This document shows, piece after piece, positions 7,688 through 16,350 of a stretch of DNA of 28,246 nt. Under the pieces are notes generated by a model. It ran no database searches. It was not told the origin of the DNA and saw nothing but the letters and a program-made list of their open reading frames with translations. A program made the translations under genes and the position numbers. Source of the DNA: Methylocystaceae bacterium. Its GTDB lineage: Bacteria; Pseudomonadota; Alphaproteobacteria; Rhizobiales; Beijerinckiaceae. Position 1 is the first letter of the stretch, and the number at the start of each line of letters is the position of its first letter. Location: the NCBI GenBank assembly GCA_003105285.1, contig PQAN01000449.1:1-28246 (forward strand), written 5' to 3'.

Positions 7688-8743
7688 ATGCTGACACGCA
7701 GCGCCTGGAAGACGATCTCGCCGCTGGACTATCGATCGGCCTTCGAGCGTTTCGGCGGCTCCTTCGCCGTGCATCCGCGCGTGGTCGGTCTGCTGGCTTC
7801 GCTCGCCCGGCGCCCAGCGCGCTATGCGGGGCTGATGCGGCGAGGCGACCTCATCGCCGCCGTCCCCTTGTGGGGCGAGCATATCATCGCCACGCAGCTC
7901 GCTCTCGAATTCTACGAGGCGACGCATCTGATCGATATCGGCGATTCGGAAATCGTCCTGCCCGTCGCCGAGGGCGTCTCGATCGACCTGCCGTTCAAAG
8001 CGAATTTGATCTCGCCTCTGCATGCGAACAACATCGGCAATGTCGCGCGCGAAGAAAATTTCGCGATGACGCTCGCCAAGGGCGTTCAGACAGGAGATCG
8101 CCGCCTGTCCGCGAAGTCTCGATCGGAGCGGCGACGCGAAACGCGCCGATTTCAGGACGTCGGCGGCCGGTTCGTCCCGATGAGCGATTTTTCGGCGCGG
8201 GAGGCTGCGGCAATCTACACGCGATTGTTCGAAAAGCGCTGGGGCTTCGCTCCGCTCGGCAAGGAGCTTCTGCCGACGGTCCTGAGCGAGCTCGCGGATA
8301 TGCTGTGCGGCGACGCGCTGTTCGTCGACGATCGGGCCGTCGCCATCGAACTCGCCTACCGGACAGACACGCCGCATTGGCTGCTGGCCAATGGCGTCAA
8401 TCGTGGGCTCGACCCCGAGTTTCGCGACTACTCGCCCGGAAGCGTATTGCTCTTTCACAATATCGCGCGCCTCGAGGAAGAGGCGAACGCCTGCGGCAAA
8501 AGTCTGCGGTTCGGCTTCGGCCTCAACGACGCCGATTATAAGGAGCTGTGGACGTTCGAAACGCCGGTCTATCGACTCGATCCGCCGACGCCGCGAAAAT
8601 GGTCCGATCTTCTCGACGCTCGCGGTCTGATGTCCGCGCTGCGCGGAAAGCGGCGGACGGCGCACGGCTATGCGGTCGCCAAGCTCTCGGGGAAAGCCTC
8701 CTCCACGGCGGAGGACGAGTCGTCGAAGATTTCGATTCGATAG
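7688..8743 (+). CDS. Mig-14-like protein (acyltransferase/FemAB-like fold)
   Basis: This 351-residue protein resembles the Mig-14 family. Near the N-terminus it has FERFGGSFAVHPRVVGLLAS and AAVPLWGEHI, then IDIGDSEIVLPVAEGV. The C-terminal half has a GNAT/FemAB-like look (AIYTRLFEKRWGFAPLG, then LFHNIARLEEEANACGKSL). In Salmonella Mig-14 is a membrane-associated protein needed for resistance to antimicrobial peptides, and in Pseudomonas the gene lies near LPS-core genes. A role in modifying the envelope glycan made by this cluster is therefore a reasonable inference. The last 76 bases overlap the 3' end of the convergent glycosyltransferase gene. The ATG at 7688 has only a weak ribosome site, but the family motifs start soon after it. 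No signal peptide is seen. Confidence 0.75.
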   Translation: MLTRSAWKTISPLDYRSAFERFGGSFAVHPRVVGLLASLARRPARYAGLMRRGDLIAAVPLWGEHIIATQLALEFYEATHLIDIGDSEIVLPVAEGVSIDLPFKANLISPLHANNIGNVAREENFAMTLAKGVQTGDRRLSAKSRSERRRETRRFQDVGGRFVPMSDFSAREAAAIYTRLFEKRWGFAPLGKELLPTVLSELADMLCGDALFVDDRAVAIELAYRTDTPHWLLANGVNRGLDPEFRDYSPGSVLLFHNIARLEEEANACGKSLRFGFGLNDADYKELWTFETPVYRLDPPTPRKWSDLLDARGLMSALRGKRRTAHGYAVAKLSGKASSTAEDESSKISIR

Positions 8744-10377
8744 AAAAACAATGCGAGTTCGCGCGGGTCCGGCGGCAATCCGAGCGCGGACGGCGCGACC
8801 GCGCGGCAATGCTCGAATCGTATATTTATCGTTCCCGTCTCGCTGGCCGCCTCCAAGACGAGAGACCGAGCCTGGCGGCCCGGCGAAGCGAGCCTCCAAA
8901 ACGCGAGAGGGACCTCATCGACGAAGACATAACTCTCCTGGCTCGGCCAGGAGGGGGCGAGAAACGGCGCGAATTCGAAGACGAGGCGCAAAGTCTGGCC
9001 CTTGCGCGCATCCGTCCGCAGGAGGATCGTGGAGGAGGCGCCATTGGTCCACACGCCCTCCGCCTCGCTGATCGACCATCCATTCTGCAGGAAATTCCAT
9101 GCGAGTTCCGGCTTCGAGAGATCGAGCGCCGCGCCGACCGGCGCGATCGTTCTCGCGAAGGAGCGCAGGCCATCGCTCCGGCGTCGCTCTTTCAAGACGC
9201 CCGTGAGGAGGTCGACGTAGCGCGCGATCGTCGGCTCGACGCGGAAATCATCCGCTCTCCTGCGCCCGGCCTCGGCGAGCCGAAAGCGGAGATTCGTGTC
9301 GCGCTGCAAGGCGTCGATCGCCTCTGCGATGGCGGAAACGGCGACGTCTTCCTCGAGCGGCAGAAGAACGGCGCAGCTCTCGTCTATCAGCTCCAATATC
9401 CCGTCGACGCCCGTCGCGACGACGGCGAGGCCTTTGGCCATCGCCTCGATGATCGACAAGGACGTGGCCTCGGATTTCGACGGCAGGATGAAAATGTCGC
9501 TCGCATCGAGCAGGTCGACGACATCGGATCGCGCCCCGAGCATCGAAACTCTCGCTTCGAGGCCGAGATTGGCGATCTCGTTCCCGACTTCTCGCACATA
9601 GTCCGCTTGGCCCGCACCGGCGAAAACCAAGTGAATGTTTTCGCCGCGTCCTCGCCCGTCGAGCAGCGCCAAGGCCCTTACGATGCGCATTTGGCCCTTG
9701 TGCGGCTCGATGCGCGCCGTCGTGAGGCAAACGAGCGCGTTCTCGTCCTTTAAACCGAATTCCTCGCGCAGCCGTCGGCGAGCGTCGGGATTTCTCGGCT
9801 GGAAAAATTTGTCGGGACGGCTGTTCGAGATGACGGTCCTTGGAACGCGATTCTCCGGCAATAGCAACTCGAATCGTCGCCGATGCGCATCGCAGGCGAA
9901 CACCAGAGTCGTCGCCTCGTCGAGATGTCGCGTGCCGAGTTCGAAGAAAGCGCCGACGCGCTCCTTGCTGTCCTCGAGCAGGATGTTGATCACATCGACA
10001 TAGGGAACGCCGCATCGCCCGGCGGCGGATTTGAGCGCGCCGAACGAGATGAGTTCGCTGGCGTCGACCGTCAAGACGAGATCGGGATCGCTCTCCTCGA
10101 GCAGATCGAGCGCCTGATCGACGGAGAAAACGGACTGTAGAGAATTGCGCCACGGCGCCGCTTCGTCGACATCATAGGCGTGAAAACGGACTCCGGCCGC
10201 CTGAAGCTCCGCGAGCGCGCCGGCGTTCACGTCGGTGCGCCGGCAGGCGAAGCGTACGTCGAACGCGATTTGGAGCGAGGAGGCGAGCTGATACGCGACA
10301 TTGGCGGTGCCGCCGCAGCAAGTATCGTCCGTTACGACGAGGAGGCGCGGTTTGAGCGCCTCGGTGGAAAGCGCCAT
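8668..10377 (-). CDS. GT4-family glycosyltransferase with C-terminal beta-rich domain (paralogue 2)
   Basis: This 569-residue protein has the same two-part plan as the gene at 1775-3589. A GT-B fold starts KPRLLVVTDDTCCGGTANVA and carries the E-x7-E site in SEATSLSIIEAMAKGLAVV. A C-terminal module from about residue 410 contains WNFLQNGWSISEAEGVWTNG and ends PRELALFFYRIEIFDD. Diagnostic positions are shared by both paralogues: GWS, E..GVW, and RELA.F...I.I. The usual second GT4 glutamate is kept, so it should be catalytically competent. The start at 10377 was chosen for the GAAAGG ribosome site just upstream; an in-frame ATG at 10401 adds eight residues. Its 3' end overlaps the convergent Mig-14-like gene by 76 bases. 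The sugar donor and acceptor are unknown. Confidence 0.85.
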   Translation of the reverse strand: MALSTEALKPRLLVVTDDTCCGGTANVAYQLASSLQIAFDVRFACRRTDVNAGALAELQAAGVRFHAYDVDEAAPWRNSLQSVFSVDQALDLLEESDPDLVLTVDASELISFGALKSAAGRCGVPYVDVINILLEDSKERVGAFFELGTRHLDEATTLVFACDAHRRRFELLLPENRVPRTVISNSRPDKFFQPRNPDARRRLREEFGLKDENALVCLTTARIEPHKGQMRIVRALALLDGRGRGENIHLVFAGAGQADYVREVGNEIANLGLEARVSMLGARSDVVDLLDASDIFILPSKSEATSLSIIEAMAKGLAVVATGVDGILELIDESCAVLLPLEEDVAVSAIAEAIDALQRDTNLRFRLAEAGRRRADDFRVEPTIARYVDLLTGVLKERRRSDGLRSFARTIAPVGAALDLSKPELAWNFLQNGWSISEAEGVWTNGASSTILLRTDARKGQTLRLVFEFAPFLAPSWPSQESYVFVDEVPLAFWRLASPGRQARSLVLEAASETGTINIRFEHCRAVAPSALGLPPDPRELALFFYRIEIFDDSSSAVEEAFPESLATA

Positions 10378-10562
10378 TGCGGATGCCTTTCGTGAAAACA
10401 ATTTCGAAATGCCGTCCTCGACTGGCGCGATCGAGGCTCGACGATGTGAAAAGCGATAGCGGAGGTCATGGATAAGCTGCCTGCGCGCCTCTTTATGATA
10501 GCGCTAGCCGAACGGCGGCGAGAACTGAACCCCGATCGAATACGTACGCAGGACGATCGTGC

Positions 10563-10620
10563 GAAGGTTTCCTCATCCTGAGCCCGCGAAGCGGGCGTCT
10601 CGAAGGACGAGGAAGCCTTC
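10563..10620 (+). repeat. Dispersed palindromic element, copy C
   Basis: The arms GAAGGTTTCCTC (10563-10574) and GAGGAAGCCTTC (10609-10620) pair with a single G-T type difference. The core is CATCCTGAGCCCGCGAAGC then GGGCGTCTCGAAGGAC, lacking three bases (GAG) present in other copies. The flank ACCCGGTCGCTCTG follows. It lies between the stop of the unknown gene at 10666 and the start of the fused glycosyltransferase. Confidence 0.8.
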
Positions 10621-10665
10621 ACCCGGTCGCTCTGAATACGTACGGTCCAACCGAAACGCTTGGAC

Positions 10666-11673
10666 TCAGCTTCTCGTCGGCAGATGCGAGAAGCGGAAGA
10701 AGGCGGAGGCGATCTTGACGACGAAGCCGACGAAGCCCGAGCCGCCGTAAAACCCATCCTTGTTGAGCTGGACATAGACATAGGCCGGCGCGTCGGACCA
10801 ATTGGACAATTCGCACACGAGAAATCCTTCGCGCGCTCTTATCGACTCGAACAATATTTTCGTCGCGGCCATGAATTCGCGAATGCGCGCACGGATCGCA
10901 GTCGCGCCCGCCGCCTCCTGCGGCGCCCTCTCGCCCGCGCCGATCTTCGCCTTGTCGTCGTCTGGATGACATTGGCTCGTCGGCCGGAGCTTGGAGGAGA
11001 TATTGACGGTCGCGGCGATGACATTGCCGAGCGCGAAGTCCCGGCTTTCGCCCGGCTGCATGCGTTCGCACCATACCATCGTACGGCCGGCGAGGCACAG
11101 AACGGCGGGATCGGAGACATCGTCCAAGGCGTTCGTCCTGTAGACATAAGGCGCGCGCGCCCAGCTCATGGTGGATGCGTCGCAGGGAGCCGCGCAGATC
11201 ACCACATTCGCGGACGAGCAGAGATAGGCCGGCTGCAAGAATTGCAGAGCGGGCGCGCCGTCCCTGGCGAGTTCGGTCAGCTCGATTTTCTCGACGACAT
11301 TGCCGTCGCCGGCCGAGAGCAATATCTCGCGTTGCTTGGCGAGCGTCGCGACGCGGTTCAGCCGTACGTCTCCGCCGCCGCAGAAGATATGCAGGAACGC
11401 CCCGAGCTCGTTTCCGATCCACGAGCGGCGCGCTTTGGGGTGCGGGCTCTGGCGCGGAATGGTCTTCGTTCCCGGCGACCGACAGACCGATCTGTTGGGC
11501 CGATCGAAAAAAGACGCATTCGGACCGAGCGTCACGACCAGCCCTTCCTGCCCATCCAACAGGCGGAAGTCGCTCTCGCCCTCCTGCAAGAAAAGCCGCG
11601 AGCCGCTGAAGAACGGATTGCGCGCGATGGTGCGCAGCCCGAGGTCGATGAAATATGTCGGCGAAAGATACAT
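10666..11673 (-). CDS. Conserved-looking protein of unknown function
   Basis: I do not recognise this 335-residue protein. It starts MYLSPTYFIDLGLRTI and has stretches of short beta-type segments (LFLQEGESDFRLLDGQEG, VVEKIELTELARDG) and several cysteines (FCGGGD, LCSSANVVICAAPC). The C-terminus is VYVQLNKDGFYGGSG then FVGFVVKIASAFFRF, a possible amphipathic or membrane-associated end. No signal peptide is obvious. The ATG at 11673 was preferred to 11781, whose extra 36 residues look like non-coding translation; GGGG lies about 6 bases upstream of the chosen codon. It is the last gene in the minus-strand direction after the AttH-like gene (135-base gap), so it may belong to that operon. Overlapping plus-strand frames are arginine-rich and look spurious. 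Confidence 0.55.
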   Translation of the reverse strand: MYLSPTYFIDLGLRTIARNPFFSGSRLFLQEGESDFRLLDGQEGLVVTLGPNASFFDRPNRSVCRSPGTKTIPRQSPHPKARRSWIGNELGAFLHIFCGGGDVRLNRVATLAKQREILLSAGDGNVVEKIELTELARDGAPALQFLQPAYLCSSANVVICAAPCDASTMSWARAPYVYRTNALDDVSDPAVLCLAGRTMVWCERMQPGESRDFALGNVIAATVNISSKLRPTSQCHPDDDKAKIGAGERAPQEAAGATAIRARIREFMAATKILFESIRAREGFLVCELSNWSDAPAYVYVQLNKDGFYGGSGFVGFVVKIASAFFRFSHLPTRS

Positions 11674-11808
11674 GCGAAAGCCCCATCTTGCGCCCGCGGC
11701 CGGGATTCGGCTCGCAGGCTCGATCGTTGCTTCGACACTCTTGAACTCGGATATTGATAGCGCTCGACACCATGAGATCAAGCTCGGGTAGAGCGGCGAG
11801 CTCGAAGC

Positions 11809-12885
11809 TCAATATCCGGTCATCTCGAGATAACCTCGGCCCTGATGGGTGCCGCGAAAGATGATCGGCCCTTCCCAATATTGGAAGCTTGTCGCCATGA
11901 CGCTCCTAGCATTGAGCGGTGACGTCTCGATGTCGAGATTAATGCTTTTCACGCGCACGCGCCAGCCTGTCGGAAAGCTTCGATCGCCGAGCCTCGTCGT
12001 CGACAGCGGCGCAAAATCGATGTCGTCGCTCGCGAGCGTTCTGGTCGTTCCGTCGGCGGCGATGAATGTTCCGGCGCGATAGGCGTTCGCCGTCTCGCTC
12101 CTCAGTCGAAACAACATGAGCTTCTCGCCGCTCTCGAGGTGCAGCGAGAACCAGTCCCATCCCTTCTGATCGGAGGCGAGCGGCTGGCTGCTCCACTCGC
12201 GATCCATCCAGGCGCGGCCCGAAACCTTCACCTCGCGATCGCCGATGACGAGCGCCCCTTTCGCTTTGAAAAAAGGTTGGCTGTAATAATAGGAGGCCTG
12301 TCCGCGCTCCGACTTGCGGCTCAGCCCGTCGTCGCCATGCAGAACGAAGGGCGCGTCGGCGGAAAGCTCGAGCTCGTAGCGAAAGCCCGCCGCCGAGGCC
12401 GATACGCCCGCGCGCGCGAGCCCCGCGCCCGGCCGGCCGTCGAGCGCGGCGAAAGACCAATCGTCGATCCAGGCGCGGAACGGTTCGGCCTCGACGCCGG
12501 CCTGCCCGACGCCGCCGCGCGCGCGCGTCTCTGCGAACAAATGATCGCTGGCGCTGGTGATCGCCGCATGCCCCATCCAGACATTCTGGTTCGCCCAGCC
12601 CGGACGCTCCCGCCCCGGCTCCGTCGCCTGCCGGAACAGCGTCCATTGCACGCCATAGGCGACGCCGGCCTCGTCCTCGAGATTGGCGGTCAGATACCAC
12701 CATTCGATGCGAAAGCCCGGATGGGCGCCGAGATCGGCGGGAAAGAGGAGCTGTTTTTTCGCTGTCGCCTCGGCAAAGCCCGGCGCCGCGTCGCCGAGAC
12801 GGGCGAAGCCGTCCGCGAAAGCGGCGCCGCTCAGGCCGAACGCCAGCGCGGCGGCGGCCAGGGTCGAATATCGCCTAACGTTCAT
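11809..12885 (-). CDS. Secreted AttH/CrtC-like lipocalin-domain protein of an AttEFGH-type ABC system
   Basis: This 358-residue protein has a signal peptide (MNVRRYSTLAAAALAFGLSG, then AAFADG, cleavage near residue 24). It is of the lipocalin-like family that includes AttH and the carotenoid 1,2-hydratase CrtC. The signature FRIEWWYLTANLEDEAG with GVQWTLFRQ and the later GRAWMDREWSSQPL and GWDWFSLHLESGE are family hallmarks. It is expected in the periplasm, where AttH-type proteins work with an ABC ATPase and FtsX-like permeases; the cargo is not known. It starts inside the last codons of the permease gene (11-base overlap, 12875-12885), so it is translationally coupled. A carotenoid hydratase role is unlikely because no carotenoid gene is nearby and the operon partners are ABC components. 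Confidence 0.88.
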   Translation of the reverse strand: MNVRRYSTLAAAALAFGLSGAAFADGFARLGDAAPGFAEATAKKQLLFPADLGAHPGFRIEWWYLTANLEDEAGVAYGVQWTLFRQATEPGRERPGWANQNVWMGHAAITSASDHLFAETRARGGVGQAGVEAEPFRAWIDDWSFAALDGRPGAGLARAGVSASAAGFRYELELSADAPFVLHGDDGLSRKSERGQASYYYSQPFFKAKGALVIGDREVKVSGRAWMDREWSSQPLASDQKGWDWFSLHLESGEKLMLFRLRSETANAYRAGTFIAADGTTRTLASDDIDFAPLSTTRLGDRSFPTGWRVRVKSINLDIETSPLNARSVMATSFQYWEGPIIFRGTHQGRGYLEMTGY

Positions 12886-15334
12886 TGGCGAACACCGCGA
12901 GCAGAGCCGCCGGCGCCGTCCGCGCGAGGCGCAGGATCGGCGCGAGCGAGGCGACGGCGGCCGTCAGCAGGGCGAGCGCGAAGACCTCCGCCCATTGGCC
13001 GGGAAAAAGATAGAGCGGAAGCCGCCAGCCGAAGGCGCGCACATTGACCACGGCCACGAGATGCCAGGCCAGCGCCAGTCCGAGCGGCACGGCGACGATC
13101 GCCGTCGGGGCAGAAAACAACAAGATGCGTAAGAATTCGAGCTGCGACAGACGCCGCCTGTCGACGCCCATCGCCCAGACGGGCGCGAGCTGCGCTATTC
13201 GCGCGCCGGCGAGCGTCGACAGGCTCGCGAACAAGGCGACGGCCGAGACGATCAGCGTGAGCGTATCGAGCGCCGCCGTCACGGCAAAGGTGCGCTCGAA
13301 TATGTGCGTCGAGCGCTCCTTGAGCCCGGCCTGATCGAGAATGCGCGCGATCGCCGGCCCGAACTCCTCCTGCAACGCGAGGATCAGGCCGGACGCCGCC
13401 TCCGGCCTCGTCCTCAGGCTGTAATTGGTGCGCTGCGCATCCGGCCAGCGCGCGGTCAGCGCGTCGAGACCGATGCGCAATTGTCCCTTCGGATTGCCGT
13501 AATCGGGATAGACGCCGACGATCTCGGCGCGCCAGCTCCCGGTGGGCGTCGGGATTTCCGCTTTGGCTCCGATGGCGAGATCGAGGCGCCGCGCGAGCTG
13601 CTCGCTGACGAGCGCGCCGTCGCCGCGCTCGACCCTGTCCCATGCGTCCTCGGTTGCGGAGAGCAGCGGAAAATGCCCGCGAAACGTCTCATGGGCGCGC
13701 GAGCCGACAACGTCCACAGGCCAGCCGGAAAGGCGCGTCTTCGCCCTCCATGCCGGCAGGACGGCGGCGACGTCGGGACGTTTCTCGAGCCATGCCTCGA
13801 TGCGTCGCGCATCGGCGTCGCCTGCCGCCTCGAGATAGACCTCCGCCACCAGTCGCCGGTCGAGCCATTGCGTGAAGGTCTCGCGGAACCCGGCCACCAT
13901 CGCGCCGACGCCGATATTGGCCGCGAGCGCGAGCAAAAGCGCCATGAGCGCCAGCGACAGTCCCGGAAGCTGCTGCCGGCTGTCCGCCCAGAACCATTTG
14001 GCGACCGCGCCGGCGGCGCGTCTCTCGCCGACCCGCAAGGCGGCGGCGAGCAACAGAGGCAGCAGCAGCGCCGCGCCCAGCAGCAACCCCGCCATCGACA
14101 CGAAGCCCGCGTAGAGACCCTCGCCATAGAAAAAGGCGGCGAGCGATACGGCAAAGCCGGCGCCCGCGAAAACGCCCTGGCGGCGCAGATAGGACTGCTG
14201 CGCCTCTCGCCAGGCGAAGGGCTGTGCGACGGCGAGAACGGGCAGACGAAAGGTCTTGAACAAGCCGCCCGCCGCCGCCACGAGCGCGCCGAGCGCCGCC
14301 ATGCCGAGTCCCGACGCCCACCAGACGAGATCGAGGCTCAACCGTCCTTCGACCTGCGCGCCATAGAGCCCGTCGAGACTGGCCGAGACATTCGGCAGCA
14401 GAGCGGCGGCGATCAGATAGCCGCCGATCATGCCCGCGGAGCCGGCGATCAGCGCCAGAGCGGACAATTCGCAGAGCATGGCGACGGCGAGCGCGCGCGC
14501 CGAAACGCCGACCGCGCGCATCGTCCGCACCATCGAGAGACGCTGCTCGAACGCCAGCCCGAAAGAGGCGTGAACGATGAACAGCCCGACGACATAGGCG
14601 AGCATTCCGAACGCCGTGAGATTGAGATGGAAACTGTCGGTCAGCTTCGCGAGCTCCGGCTCCTCCTCCGGCTCGACGAGGCGCAGCTCGCCGCCCGTTA
14701 TCGTCTCGAACTGCGGCGCGCTCGCCCGCGGCGGTGCGCTCACGATCAGGCGAGACAGCCGTTCGGGCCGCATGAGCAAGCCTTGCGCGACGCCGATATC
14801 GACGACGAGCAGGCCCGGCGGGAGATCGTCCCACGCCGCGAACGGCGGCAGGGCGTCGCCGGCGGCGGGCGCTGCGGCTCGCGCTTTTTCGACGTCGAGC
14901 CGCGTCTGCGGCGACAGCAGCGTTCGTCCGGGCGACCGAAGAAAATCCTCGATTCCCTCCTCGTCGCGAATGCGCGAGAGAGGCGATTCGCGCGGCAGCG
15001 TCAACGGCTCGACGCCGATCAGTCGAAACGGCTCGTCGCCGATGCGGATCGTCCCTTCCAGCACCGGCGAGACCTTCCAGCCGGCGCGCCGCAGGCCGAT
15101 ATAGAGGTCTTGCGAAAACAGCGCGCCACGCGTCGACACGAGGCTCCGCGAGGAGCCGACGCCGAACAGCCCGGCGGCGCGATCATAGCTGCGGCGCGCC
15201 TGCTGGTTGAGCGCCTGCACGCCGCTCCACAGCGCCGTCGCGATCGCGAGCCCGACGAGCAGCGCTCCGAGATTGGCGGGTCGACGGCGCCAGTGGCTCA
15301 GCAGCGTCGCGAGGGTCCAGAGCGTCTGTCTCAA
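12875..15334 (-). CDS. FtsX-like ABC transporter permease (AttF/AttG-type, double domain)
   Basis: This 819-residue permease contains two FtsX-like halves. The N-terminus carries a membrane helix (LGALLVGLAIATALWSGVQ) and a large extracytoplasmic region. Next come TM segments around LAYVVGLFIVHASFGLAF and ALAVAMLCELSALALIAGSA. A central pair of TMs with further periplasmic sequence follows, and a final FtsX set ends the chain (LIVSAVALFASLSTLAG, ILLFSAPTAIVAVPLGLALA). The system is MacB/LolCDE-like in general style, but its partners make it the AttFG type, where two permeases are usually separate proteins; here they appear as one polypeptide. The start at 15334 overlaps the ATPase stop by four bases, and the 3' end overlaps attH by 11 bases. 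It probably exports or extracts a lipid-like or peptide cargo. Confidence 0.88.
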   Translation of the reverse strand: MRQTLWTLATLLSHWRRRPANLGALLVGLAIATALWSGVQALNQQARRSYDRAAGLFGVGSSRSLVSTRGALFSQDLYIGLRRAGWKVSPVLEGTIRIGDEPFRLIGVEPLTLPRESPLSRIRDEEGIEDFLRSPGRTLLSPQTRLDVEKARAAAPAAGDALPPFAAWDDLPPGLLVVDIGVAQGLLMRPERLSRLIVSAPPRASAPQFETITGGELRLVEPEEEPELAKLTDSFHLNLTAFGMLAYVVGLFIVHASFGLAFEQRLSMVRTMRAVGVSARALAVAMLCELSALALIAGSAGMIGGYLIAAALLPNVSASLDGLYGAQVEGRLSLDLVWWASGLGMAALGALVAAAGGLFKTFRLPVLAVAQPFAWREAQQSYLRRQGVFAGAGFAVSLAAFFYGEGLYAGFVSMAGLLLGAALLLPLLLAAALRVGERRAAGAVAKWFWADSRQQLPGLSLALMALLLALAANIGVGAMVAGFRETFTQWLDRRLVAEVYLEAAGDADARRIEAWLEKRPDVAAVLPAWRAKTRLSGWPVDVVGSRAHETFRGHFPLLSATEDAWDRVERGDGALVSEQLARRLDLAIGAKAEIPTPTGSWRAEIVGVYPDYGNPKGQLRIGLDALTARWPDAQRTNYSLRTRPEAASGLILALQEEFGPAIARILDQAGLKERSTHIFERTFAVTAALDTLTLIVSAVALFASLSTLAGARIAQLAPVWAMGVDRRRLSQLEFLRILLFSAPTAIVAVPLGLALAWHLVAVVNVRAFGWRLPLYLFPGQWAEVFALALLTAAVASLAPILRLARTAPAALLAVFANER

Positions 15335-16002
15335 GGCGCCGCCAATATTCCCGAGGCGAGATGGGCCTGGCGCTCGAGCCGCGCCGCGAGGCGCGCGCTA
15401 TGCGTGACCATCAGGAAGGCGCAGCCCGCGGTCGCGACCAGTTCGAGCGCGAGGTCCAACACCTCGTCGCCCGTGGCCTCGTCGAGATTGCCGGTCGGCT
15501 CGTCGGCGAGCAGCAGGCGCGGCCTGATCGCGAGCGCCCGCCCGATCGCCACGCGCTGCTGTTGTCCGCCGGACAATTGCTCCGGATAGCGATTCGTCAG
15601 ATTCGTCAGCCCCAGGCGGCGGGTCAGCTCTTCCTGCCACGCTTTGTCGAAACGGCCGGCGATGCGCGCCTGAAAGGCCAGATTGTCGCCGACCGTCAGG
15701 CTGGGGACGAGATTGAACTGCTGGAACACGACGCCGAGCGTCTCGCGCCGCAGCGCCGCACGCCCGGCGTCGGCGAGCGCCGTCACCGATCGGCCGTCCA
15801 GCCGAATTTCACCGCCGTCGGCGTCGTCGAGGCCGGCGACGAGATGCAGCAGCGTGCTCTTGCCGCTGCCCGACTCGCCCATCAGCGCCAAGCTCGCGCC
15901 CGCGTCCAGCGAGAGGTCGACGCCTTTCAATATCTCCAGCGGCCCCTGCGGCGTGGCGTAGGTCTTCTTCAAGCCGACGACGCGCAGTAGAGTCGACGTC
16001 AC
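15331..16002 (-). CDS. ABC transporter ATP-binding protein (AttE/LolD-type)
   Basis: This 223-residue ATPase powers the FtsX-like permease. The Walker A is GESGSGKST at 42-50, the Q-loop is GVVFQQFNLVPSLTV, the signature is LSGGQQQRVAIGRALA, the Walker B is LLLADEPTGNLD and the H-loop is VTHS. The start is a GTG at 16002 whose GTGA overlaps the TGA stop of the HigA-like gene, so translation is coupled. Upstream in the same frame there is only arginine-rich sequence that shadows that gene, which rules out the longer frame reaching 16350. The ATPase type is the LolD/MacB one that pairs with FtsX permeases. Confidence 0.92.
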   Translation of the reverse strand: MTSTLLRVVGLKKTYATPQGPLEILKGVDLSLDAGASLALMGESGSGKSTLLHLVAGLDDADGGEIRLDGRSVTALADAGRAALRRETLGVVFQQFNLVPSLTVGDNLAFQARIAGRFDKAWQEELTRRLGLTNLTNRYPEQLSGGQQQRVAIGRALAIRPRLLLADEPTGNLDEATGDEVLDLALELVATAGCAFLMVTHSARLAARLERQAHLASGILAAP

Positions 16003-16322
16003 TCCGCCGCCTCGGACTTGTAAGGCGCAATGTTCGCGAGGGCGTCGGCGGCGCTGCGCCGCGCCGTCTGGACCTCGTATCTCGCTTGCAAATTCATCCA
16101 GAATTCGGGGCTGGTCTCGAAGAATTTCGCGAGCCGCACGGCCGTGTCGCCTGAAACGCCGAGTTCCTCGCGCGCGATACGTTCGATGCGCGTTCGCGGG
16201 ACGCCGCAAGCTTTGGCGACGCGGCCGGCGGAAAGTCCGAGCGGCTCCAAGAATTCCTCGCGCAGCATCTCGCCGGGATGCGTCGGCGGCAGAATCGCGA
16301 CGATATCGAGCTCGTCTCTCAC
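15999..16322 (-). CDS. HigA-family antitoxin-like helix-turn-helix regulator, no HigB partner
   Basis: This 107-residue protein matches the HigA addiction-module antidote family. It has the PPTHPGEMLREEFLEPLGLS opening, an HTH in GRVAKACGVPRTRIERIARE, and the ETSPEFWMNLQARYEV ending. In HigBA systems the toxin gene normally precedes higA. Here the space upstream (16323-16442) is only 120 bases, too short for a roughly 90-residue toxin, and then the TonB gene begins, so no HigB is present. Its 3' end overlaps the ABC ATPase start by four bases (GTGA), and an operator-like palindrome lies 29 bases upstream. It most likely regulates its own operon with the exporter; an unlinked toxin elsewhere in the genome is not excluded. 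Confidence 0.85.
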   Translation of the reverse strand: MRDELDIVAILPPTHPGEMLREEFLEPLGLSAGRVAKACGVPRTRIERIAREELGVSGDTAVRLAKFFETSPEFWMNLQARYEVQTARRSAADALANIAPYKSEAAE

Positions 16323-16350
16323 AGGCGTTTTCTCCGGGCGCCGCTTTCAA

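Noticed and set aside
13304..15589. A 761-residue plus-strand open frame opposite the permease gene
   Set aside because: Its translation is rich in R, G, A and Q and has no motif, while the minus strand gives a permease with clear FtsX segments and overlapping start and stop. Long shadow frames are expected in GC-rich DNA.
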